Shown: positions 54,626-63,392 of the stretch, piece by piece
Layout of the letters: each line of letters opens with the position of its first letter
Position numbering within the stretch: the first letter of the stretch is position 1
Assembly (NCBI GenBank): GCA_017311185.1
Contig: JAESUZ010003517.1
Coordinates: 434,001 to 498,000 of the forward strand
Length of the DNA stretch: 64,000 bases
Reading direction: 5' to 3'
DNA from: Proteles cristata cristata
Taxonomy: Eukaryota > Chordata > Mammalia > Carnivora > Hyaenidae
Position numbers and translations under genes: made by a program
The notes under the pieces: model-generated
Database searches by the model: none
Seen by the model: only the letters and a program-made list of their open reading frames with translations
Told to the model about the DNA's origin: nothing

Positions 54626-57600
54626 TCTGAATTTCATATACTTTTCACATTGCAAGTATTATTCTTTAAAAATTCCTTGCAACCACTTAAACATGTAAAA
54701 TCCATTCTGAGCTCTCACGGGCTGTACAAAAACAGGCAGTGGGGAAGGATGTGACCCACAGGCTGCTGTCTGCCCATCCTGACTATATTCCATAGTGTTT
54801 CTGTGAGGATTCACGGAGTTCAAATAAGGCGCGAAACACGGTACCAAGAAAGTGGGCTGTTCTGGCCACTTAAGTATTTGCTGTGGTTATGTTGTTCTAC
54901 ATGGAGTAGAAGGGATTTGCAGAGTCTGGATGAAATGAGGAATTGTCATAGAGCCAGGGACATAAAAAAGCGTCCTGGGTAACTGGTTCCTGGGACCGGC
55001 CCCTCACGCCCGCCATTCCAAGTTGACCGAGTGCTATTCGAGCGTAAGTCCCCACCAGGGATTTCTGGGAGAGCAGGGAGCCCAGGCAATGGTGGGCCCT
55101 CAGTCTCCACTCAGCAGCCCCAAGTGGTGCCCATGTCTTGCCAGCCACGGAGGCCAGCTGGGCCCACCAGCGGCTGCTGATTGCTTCGGGATCGATGGAG
55201 GCGCAGGCACTTCTGCCTCTTATTAGCCTATTTGTTTGCTGCTTCGTCTGCATCGTCAGGATGATCCCCGCACGCGGGAGTCACTTGGAACGTCACAGTA
55301 GAATTTATGAGAGGGTCTTGCCTCTTGGGAACGCCTCACAGTCACACGTTTTCCACCCTGGCAGATTGTTATAATTCCAGCCGATGAGATAACTCTCCTG
55401 TAAGACTTCTCCAAACGGGTACAAATTTCTTTAAATGTGAAGAGGCAATGAATACAATTTATAGATCTGCCTCGCTCTCCTGCACGGAGCTCTCCTCCTT
55501 CTGAGGCTGCTGTGACGGCTGAATGACTCAGGCTGAAAAAATGGTTCTTATGTACAACTCACTCTCCACGGGTGGATTTGTGGCCCATCTGATGGATTGT
55601 AGCTCAAACTTCTCTGTGCCAGGAGCTCATGACATTTATGCATGAATGAAAAATCCCACTGTCAATCAGGACACGTGCCCACATACACCTATGACGTACA
55701 CATACATACTGTACACACACATGCACATACATGTGCAGGTACAGTACATGTGAGTGTAATCCACAAGTAACACTTAGTAATCTACTGTGTACTGATGCCA
55801 GGTACCCTGTTGACCTCTAATTCTCCCACTGACTCTAAACTTCTTCTTTGGTAATAATGACAGTGAACATCATTTTAAAAAAAATCAACCTTTTAATGAA
55901 GAAAAGCCATATTTATTGGAACACCATGTGTAGATACAGAAACACCAAGCAGCTGTCAAAAATACCACCGGACTTGATTTACATGTGACCTTTGCCCAAC
56001 TGCTCTGGGCCAGGGGGAGGGGGAGGGGGAAATATATATAAAATGTAAGAACAAGATAAAACAATCACAGACCAAACCTTTCTCATTCCCACCGTTGACA
56101 TGAGAAGCATTACAGTGAATGTTCAGGAAGTAAAGTTGGTCCCTAGTATTAAAACCGGGACACTGGGCCATTGCCCCCCGGGGGAGCAGAGACCTGGGCA
56201 GAGTAGGGTTTGTTTCAGAGATGAAGAAAATGCACCTAGGGAGGCTGACTTGCCCAAGGTCCCCCAGTCAGGTAGAGGCGGGAGCCTTCCACAGATCTGA
56301 CTCCAAGCGTGTATCTCGCTGTTTTCAGGTATCACATCCGTTTGGTGTTTTGCCCTGTTATTTGAGAGTCCCTGGGGTTGGCAGAACCGGTGTGACAGCC
56401 TGGGCAGGGTCCGGTCTGGCCTACATGGCAACACCCATCACTGCCAGCAGGCCCGTGGTCTGGCATTTAAAGCTACAGAGCTTGGCACTGGCTTCCTCCT
56501 CTGGTCCCGTTTTAAAGAGGAAAGTGCAGCTTTTCGAAAAACTGTTATTTAGTTTCCTTCTTTCCTGACTCCTTCAAGCCTCTCGGCCAGCCTTCCATTT
56601 AGAGCTCCGATGGCCCCAGGGGACCCAGGGGACGATGCTCCACAACTGAAGAGCTGACTAAAGCAGCCTTGTCGGGTGCCCCGACTGCTCTGGAGGGTCG
56701 GGTCCAGGGAAGGGACGGCAGAGGAGTTTTGCCACACGGGAACATGGGGCCACCGAGACTGGAGAGCTGGGTGGGGGCTTTGGAGTCCGACTTCAGCTGA
56801 AGGAGAGAGTACTGGGACTGCTCGGTGATGTCTGGCAGCGCTCCACAGGTGCTGGGGGAACAGGTGTGGGTGTGGCCACCTGAAGGCCGGGTCTAGGTCA
56901 AAAGCACCTGCAGAAGGCAGGGGCCACTTTCAGTCTGGATCCTCGTGCGCACGCCCGTTAGCTGAGTTCCGGCACGGCACTGGATCTGTCATCGGCACTA
57001 GACACACCCAGCCACCAGGTGCCCCAAGAGGGAGCCCCCAGTCGCAGCCTTGGGATTAACCCTTGGAGAGAAGGCAGGTTTCCCAGGCGGAACGGGTAAC
57101 ACCTGGGTATCTACTTTCGCTTCAGGGTCTGCCCTGACTTGAGCCCCTCCGCCCTCTTTCCAGACATGTTCTATGACCTCTTCTAGAAAAACCAGAGCCT
57201 CCCCTGTACTATTCAGTGGTCTGTTCCTATTGCCCTTAATAGAACTCTGACTGCCAGGGAGAAGATTGTGCCTTCCTGACAAACACTATTAGAAGCAGCC
57301 AGATTGGACTCTGGCTCCTGGGACAATTAGTAAACGGGACCTTTCAAGAGGACGGTTCGGAACCTTTCCTTGCTGGGATTGTGAGGCTTCGGGGGAGCTC
57401 CTCAGAACTGCTCGGAGGTCAGGGGCGAGACAGACGACAGGGCTCCCCGACACCCCCTCATTTTCTCGTCGCTGCCCCAGGCAGAGGCTGGCTGGTCGCT
57501 GTCACAGGATGGTGAGAGCAGAGCAGAAGCGTGGGTACCTTCCGGCTTCAGAGATCATCCTATCCTCGACCAGGATGAATCCTGCCAGTGTTTTTTACCA

Positions 57601-58614
57601 TGTTGCTGTCACACCTCAGCCATGCTCCTCAGTGGGGGTCTGGCTGTGTGTCAATGCGGGGTTTAGCCCAGGACAAGCCATTGCTTCCCTCTTGTCCTCA
57701 TGACCAGAAAGGCTCCAACTCCTTGCTGTAGGCCTTTATTTAGCGTGAGGCAGCTGCCATCGTCCTCAAAGTGTGGAGCCGGAGCCACCGGCAGTGGCGA
57801 CCCTCACACAGGTCTCTTCCGGTACCAAAGAAAGCTGTGAGGTGGGGGGTACAACCAATCACCTGTAGCCACGATGGCCCCTGGGAAACAGGAGACGCCG
57901 CCATCTGATGCTTGCCCTTCCACCCTTCCAGAGACTTCTGAAGAGCCAGACGGGTTACAACTCCGCTCTGGAAACGAAGAACAAAGGAGAACGAAGCTTT
58001 AAGCTTCCTTTGACCAGGATAAGCCCGTTTTGCAGTTCGGGGTCCTGCACCATTTTACATCGTGTTCCTTTCAGTGCTAGTTCAAGTGCAGACTCAGGAC
58101 AAAGGAGAGTAATCAGGGGTGGATCTTCAAGTGTCTCAAGTGATTTCCATAGCCTTTGGAAGGGTACAGCGACTGCCATGGCCACTCTCTGGCACGTGGC
58201 GGAAAGCGAGCTTTGTGTGTGTGGCGTTCAGGTCTGACACTGCGGTGCACTTACGTGGGACACACAGTTTACCTGAACGCAGATGGCCAGAAACGGGTCG
58301 CCTTCCGAGAGTTTGAAGGCATCCACCGAACTAACTGTTGTCAGCCGCCATCTCCTTCTTTATAAATCGCTAGAACCGATCTCAAAGGATGAGCTCAGAC
58401 GCACGAAGATGGTCTTCTTCCAAAATCTGGACATTCTTTTTTGTTCAATTAGGTTTGTTGCTGCAGCTCTGATCTGAGATACGTACACCTAAATCCACTT
58501 GCGCTCTTGGCCTCCTGTTCCCACCGCAAATAACCCACGAGCTAAAAATCCGCGTACAAAAAGGAACCATCTTCCTAAGGGTTAAAGTCTATACACAAGG
58601 AAATAAAAGATTTC
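54626..58614. other. Mostly unique intergenic DNA 3' of RYBP
   Basis: Only a worn MIR core (56225-56290) is seen. 55200-55660 contains a TGACTCA word and a CATTTATGCATGAATGAAAAA run. 56012-56031 has three (GGGGGA)-like units. 58082-58142 has three TCAAGTG words. No coding exon recognised. The low repeat content compared with the rest suggests constraint but does not prove it. Confidence 0.45.
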
Positions 58615-58637
58615 AGTGTAAATTTTACTATTTTATT
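58590..58637 (-). terminator. RYBP: Predicted distal RYBP poly(A) site
   Basis: The minus strand reads AATAAA at 58637-58632. Past the expected cleavage zone (about 58622-58605), the minus strand carries a T/G-rich stretch containing TTGTGTATAG, which resembles a downstream GU element. Repeat-poor 3' UTR sequence stops near here. Cleavage itself is inferred, not seen. Confidence 0.65.
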
Positions 58638-58757
58638 TGTGAAAAAACTACAAGCAGAATTCATAAATAGACATTTCTATTTAAAGCAGGAAAATGATAA
58701 AGTGGCTTCTAATAACATAGTCGTGCACATGCCAGTAACAGGAATATATTAACATCT

Positions 58758-58763
58758 TTTATT
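58758..58763 (-). terminator. RYBP: Possible upstream alternative RYBP poly(A) signal
   Basis: A second minus-strand AATAAA lies about 125 bp before the distal one. Use of this signal would shorten the transcript only slightly. No further evidence is visible. Confidence 0.35.
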
Positions 58764-60243
58764 TGCTAGACAAAGAGCAGTGTCCAATATAAATTTCCCC
58801 AAAACATTTAAGACCTGTGAATTTCTGACCAGTTCACAAAACCACCAACTGACACTTTAGCATGAAGAAAAAAACAAACCTAACAGACCGTCAGCTCTAA
58901 AGACGTTACAGAGCAGAAACTTCCAAAAGCGTTATACAAGCTGTCTTTCTGGGCAAATGAAAAATATAGCTCGTATAATACATTAACAAAAATTCACAAG
59001 ATAAGATTATGTTTTGACATACTTAACAAGCATTCTCTATTTGTCTCCAACAAACAAAGCTAAGGAAATAATGTAACCATCTTTACACAGTAAATTAAGG
59101 TTACAAGTCATACACAAGAACAGAACTGCTTGCGCATTAAAAACTGTTCAGCTCCATTGTCATACTCTAAATGTTGGCTCTTAAACCATTTTCGGTTACA
59201 TACAAGCAAAGGTTATTATATATTCAGCAATTAATAAATTTTCAATAATTTAAGATACGGTAGCTTAAAAAAGTAGACTGAGAATGGTCCTGATAAGGCC
59301 GGTGAGACATCTTAGTGGAACTAAACTCACAGAAGCTTCTGCCAATGTTTTTAAATATCCAGATCGAAACGGAACGGTTTGATCAGAGTATTTTGTGGGT
59401 GTCGAGATGTCTTTCCCTTTTTTTTTTAAACTGCATGACTCAAGCAAAGCACGTTGGGTAAGCTCTGTGTGTGTGCGCACGCACGAGTGTGACAGAGCGT
59501 GTGGGATGAAAACAAATGGAAACTTGCAAGCGTAACACTGTGCTTTTGTTTTTTTTGTTTTGTTTTTATAACCTGCTTACTGTGCCACTGAATACCAAGT
59601 ATTTCTGGTCCTCTTTTTAATGTACATCCTTATAAACTACACTAGTGTTTTTATGTGCTGCCTACGAATTTGTAGGGCAAACTGCAAATGCAGAAGGTAG
59701 AGGAATTCCATTTCCAGAATACACGCCTGAGGGAGGTCTTCAGTTTTGGAAATTCCAAGCGTAGAGTCCCTACCACCTCACTACCTCAACGCAACACTCC
59801 GCAGCGGCTGGAGGACTGGCCCAAAGGCACGGGACTATCGAGGAGTCCCAGCGTCAGCTGCAGTTTCTAGCAAAATGGCAATCTCCTCTCACCTGTTCTG
59901 AAGCAACCCTCCCTTCCTTCGCCCCTCCCAATGCTTTCATGTGTTCTTTATCACGGAGGCAAAACTAAAAAACCGAGACATTGGCAATGAATTAATTAGC
60001 AGCCTATGAGTAGCTGGTTAATCAGCTTTTTTCCACTAATCTAGGGGTCCAATCACTTTACATGAAACTGATTTTGAGAAAGTACACAGTGTTTCTGAAC
60101 AAAGTGCATACCAACACTTATTGGTTCAAAAAGCAGTGCAACCCACGAGTTTGGTGGCATTTAAATTTTTTTTAAAAAGTTAATTAAAAAACGTAGCAAT
60201 TCCTTACATCTCTGGAAAATAAATATGGCTGACTAATTTACCC

Positions 60244-60257
60244 TCCCTGAGACCCTT
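60244..60257 (-). promoter_or_regulatory. Candidate miR-125 family target site in RYBP 3' UTR
   Basis: The plus strand reads TCCCTGAGACCCTT, identical to nucleotides 1-14 of miR-125a-5p and 1-13 of miR-125b-5p as I recall them. The transcript is the complement, so this is an 8mer seed site with pairing extended well past the seed. Activity is not shown. Confidence 0.6.
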
Positions 60258-61779
60258 AATAAAAGGAATATTAAAACTTTAGAAGGAATGTCTTTGCAAT
60301 ATCCCACTAATATTAAAACGTGGATTTAAAATTCATAGTCAAATCACTATGTATTATATATTCTGATGCTTACAGAAAGCATCTGATTTCCTTTGGTTCA
60401 TTAATAAATACTTTAAAAATGTATTTAAAAAGATAGTATAGCTTGCATCCCAGATACAAGCCTTGTTTTAAAAAGAGGGGACAACTGTCCATGCATTTGA
60501 GAACAGGACCACAGCTACAAATGGCACTGCTTTATAGTCTATTACCTTTGAGGACAGAATTTAAATTACGGTACATCAGTGACTACAGAATAGTTTTAAT
60601 GTAAATGTGAAAGGAACCTTTCCCCTTGGCTACTCAAATCAAGCTGTTAATTGTTTCTTTTTACTCGTTGCCTCCACAGACAGGTACTTCTGTTCTTAAG
60701 CAAACCAGGTTTTTCACACCAAAATGTGGCCGCCCTCCCGTGAGTCCCAGTATGATCGCATAAAGGAAGGTAACACCAAGTCCCCATGCTTGAAGTGGCT
60801 CTGAAGGCTACGAACCGTGTGGATATGAATCTAAGAGTCAGACGCCAGAGACCCTAAATCCAAACAAAGCAGAACACCACATCTGAGAAACAAGGAGGGG
60901 TGGAAGCATACTAGTGGTCTTTGTTTGTTTGTTTTTGCAAGACAGTGAAAAATGAGTGAACGGAAAAGTGAGAGAGACAAAGATCACACGCTCGCAGGAA
61001 GTAGGAGCTTCTCCCTGCAATTCTGGCCGCTAATGCTTAAACCATTCACCACTTGAGTTCCTTCCCACAGCAGGGAATCGAGAAATGTCTCTAAACACTG
61101 GAAATACTCCATGTCGGGACTGGATGTGCGTTTGATAACCTCGGTGCAGTAAAAAACAAAGAGTCGACTGTAAGAAAGAAAAAGAATTCTCATAAACTAA
61201 ACTGGCAGGGGAAGGGGAGGGAGAGGACGCGAGGCAAACCAATTGCAATGACAAAACCCAGGACTGCAATGTCACATGCAAAGAGGGAAGAGGGAGTTGC
61301 TTCTTGAATGGACCAAAAACACAGTTTAGACAGTTTTAGTCCTAAGATTAAGAGATTTCCCTCAGACACGAGGGGAGGTCTGGAAGATGGATGGGATTCG
61401 AGTTACAGAATACCGTATTTTCATGAGTGCTTATGTACGAAGAGCAATGCTAACATGTAACCGGAACTTACACGAATACTTGGCATTCTGGAGCTAGGTT
61501 AGTGACTTCTGAAGCGTCCAAACCCTCCCAACTAAGCCATGTGTGATTTGTCAGTTATTCCATTGCAAATGCAGGCTCTCTGGAGCAGTCTTGAAATTTG
61601 AGATCACATTGTGTAAAAAATATATATTTTTATATCGTCCAGTACTCTTTAGACAAATGAGAGCATCAAGTTCCCACGTGGGTTGGAACGTACTTCGTGT
61701 AGGACTGATTTTTATCTAATTTCAGCACTTTCCTAGAAGGGACTGTCCCAGATCTGTAACTGTTCAATGTTGTATTCAC

Positions 61780-61800
61780 TTCACAGTGTATCAAGCACCA
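61780..61800 (-). promoter_or_regulatory. Candidate miR-27/128 and miR-29 sites in RYBP 3' UTR
   Basis: TTCACAGTG at 61780-61788 equals miR-27 nucleotides 1-9 and contains the miR-128 seed. AGCACCA at 61794-61800 equals the miR-29 seed (nucleotides 2-8). The two sites are 5 nt apart. Confidence 0.55.
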
Positions 61801-61950
61801 GCGTCGCCATGGATTGGTTTCAAATAACCCTTTATATATAATTTTATATTTATATATATATAGTTATATCAAAACTGATAGTACATAGTATAACTGGAAG
61901 AAAGAACTAAACTTAAAAGGATATGCTGAAAGGATGGAGTCTGTGAACAC

Positions 61951-61994
61951 AATAAATAAAAGTCCCCTCCCCCGCCCAGCCCCTCCCCCCGCCC
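61951..61994 (-). promoter_or_regulatory. Candidate RNA G-quadruplex followed by AU-rich nonamer
   Basis: In the mRNA sense 61994-61964 holds runs GGG, GGGGGG, GGGG, GGG, GGGGG, GGGG with short gaps. 61959-61951 then reads UUAUUUAUU, the classical AU-rich nonamer. Confidence 0.6.
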
Positions 61995-62336
61995 AACAAA
62001 ACAAGAACAAAAAACCAGTTGTCATGTACATGGAAAATTGTGCACAGCAGATTTTTTTTTTTTTATAAAAAGTAGATTCAGGAGCACATCCAATTATAAA
62101 TGATTGTTAGGAAAATCATATAAAACAATGGAATACATAAAAGTGTCAAGAGTAATCGTCAGGGTGCGAAATTCCTCGGTGGCCAGATGCCCATGGCAAG
62201 CAGCAATCATCCCGGCAGCTTCGCTAAGAGGCCGATGTCCACAGAAGATTCTCCAGGGGGGTGCAAGCAGCATGGGCAGGTGGAGGATTTGAATTTCAGA
62301 CCCTGATTCATAGTTTTCACAATTCCATGTGCAATT

Positions 62337-62589
62337 TCAGAAAGATTCATCATTTACTGCTGACATGTCGCCCTTCGGCGTGGAGGAGCGCGAGGAGCTC
62401 TTGTCTGTGCTCTCCGAGCCCGAGCTACTCTGGTTCTGCTGTTCGGACCCTGCACTGGAGGTCACTGTGGATGAGGACGTCGAGGAGGAGCGAGTCTTTT
62501 CCTTAAAGTCTGTGATAATGACGGTGACGTTGCCCACAGTCACTGCCAACTGCTGTGCGGTGCTCCTGTCCACGTTTTTCAGCCGGGGC
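62337..62589 (-). other. RYBP: RYBP last coding exon with stop codon
   Basis: The acceptor ttcag has its AG at 62591-62590. The first base completes the split arginine, followed by [20 protein letters not shown] and [15 protein letters not shown]. These residues form the beta-hairpin region known in the family to bind RING1B and CBX C-termini. A serine-rich disordered tail follows and a TGA stop lies at 62339-62337. The reading frame is intact. The 3' UTR continues without a further intron. Confidence 0.96.
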
Positions 62590-63392
62590 CTGAAAGCAAC
62601 ACCCCGGGAACAGCCAATTAAATAAGCTATGGGTGCAAAGCGACTTGCCTGTCAATATACACACCGACCTCCTGCCGCCGTGGCAAGGAGTCGCCATCGC
62701 CACCACACGCCAGAGCTTATGCCAGAGTCCGCTCATTAACTTTTAGCGCTAGAAGCCACCAGCAGTTACACAAAGCTTCTGGACCAACACAAAGTGATTA
62801 TAAGTTGATCCTTCTCCTGTTCTGGCCACAGTGACAGAGAAGCAGCCCACATACATACCCGTGTGCTTTCCAAGAGAACTGGCCCATACCTAGCTCTCCC
62901 CACCCCACCCCCTCTTGGCCTGCAAACCCCCAGGCACAAAACCACCCCCGGTTCTTGACTAGGACAAAGTCAAGCAGAGCAGCAGTGCTGCATTTCAATC
63001 TAGTTTCAAATACCTTGAGGTGTGATTCGTTTCACTGGTCTTTGTCGTAGCATTTGCGGACTGTATACTGTTTGCTTCGCTGGGAGGATCTTTCAGAATA
63101 TCGGACTTTGGTCTGGGGGGAGGGAGGGCGGAAACAAAAAGAGGCATTTAAACCACGGCTCGGATCCCCCCCTCCCCCAAACTAGCCTATTGTGTGGAGT
63201 TGGCTGGGCACTTACTTTGTTTTCTTGTTGGTGTTTTTCTTGGTAACACTAGGACTAATTTCCTTGTCCTTCTCAGGCTTCTCTTTGTCTGGCTTTTCCA
63301 CTTTCTCCTTCTTCTCCTTCTTCGGGGGCGGCGGGGTGGCGTACTGCTGGGCCACCTGTTGCGCCACCAGCTGCGAATTGATCCGAGGTTTT
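62337..63392 (-). CDS. RYBP: RYBP, 3' coding part (last three coding exons)
   Basis: Spliced coding region join(63392-63216, 63112-63014, 62589-62337), read on the minus strand. RYBP is a nuclear subunit of non-canonical PRC1. It binds RING1A/RING1B and YY1 and supports H2A K119 monoubiquitination. The translation begins at [20 protein letters not shown], continues through a lysine/glutamate-rich linker ([21 protein letters not shown]), then the [20 protein letters not shown] segment that belongs to the RING1B/CBX-binding region, a Ser/Thr-rich tail, and ends [15 protein letters not shown]. That tail separates RYBP from its paralogue YAF2. The 175 codons plus 53 upstream residues equal the 228 residues I recall for human RYBP, so nothing is lost. 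The start codon and the RanBP2-type zinc finger lie outside the window. Introns with consensus ends rule out a processed pseudogene. Confidence 0.97.
62590..63013 (-). other. RYBP: RYBP intron between the last two coding exons (424 bp)
   Basis: It has a GT donor at 63013-63012 and an AG acceptor at 62591-62590. The intron splits an arginine codon after its second base. I see no repeat or other gene in it. Confidence 0.93.
63014..63112 (-). other. RYBP: RYBP coding exon (about residues 112-145)
   Basis: This 99-bp exon starts after a C-rich tract ending cag (acceptor AG at 63114-63113). It completes a split lysine codon and reads [20 protein letters not shown] and then [12 protein letters not shown]. 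It ends with AG of an arginine codon before a gtattt donor at 63013-63008. It links the basic linker to the RING1B-binding segment. Confidence 0.95.
63113..63215 (-). other. RYBP: RYBP short intron (103 bp)
   Basis: The donor is gtaagt and the acceptor tract is a run of C before cag. At 103 bp it is close to the minimum common in mammals and splits a lysine codon after its second base. No other feature is visible inside it. Confidence 0.93.
63216..63392 (-). other. RYBP: RYBP coding exon (about residues 53-112)
   Basis: This 177-bp exon follows an acceptor reading ttttag at 63398-63393. Its first base completes the arginine codon of the previous exon, and the frame then reads KPRINSQL. It ends with AA of a split lysine codon before a gtaagt donor at 63215-63210. 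It encodes the basic linker after the zinc finger, including the proline-rich TPPPPKK motif and the Lys/Glu-rich low-complexity run. Confidence 0.96.

Larger units (their letters stand above)
58615..62336 (-). other. RYBP: RYBP 3' untranslated region
   Basis: This stretch of about 3.7 kb after the stop codon is AT-rich and free of SINE, L1 and LTR sequence, unlike nearly all of the window to its left. Its length suits the long 3' UTR I recall for RYBP. Read as mRNA it holds UAUUUAU-type AU-rich elements (60225-60218, 60412-60403, 61959-61951), a G-rich run (61994-61964) and many microRNA seed matches. The left boundary is inferred from the poly(A) signal. An earlier signal at 58763-58758 may be used as well. 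Confidence 0.8.

Noticed and set aside
59001..62336. Many other 7-mer microRNA seed matches (miR-1, miR-9, miR-15/16, miR-17, miR-124, miR-130, miR-155, miR-193)
   Set aside because: With dozens of families and 3.7 kb, roughly this number is expected by chance, so only longer matches were reported.
62337..63392. YAF2 instead of RYBP
   Set aside because: The C-terminus [15 protein letters not shown] and the 228-residue fit are those of RYBP.
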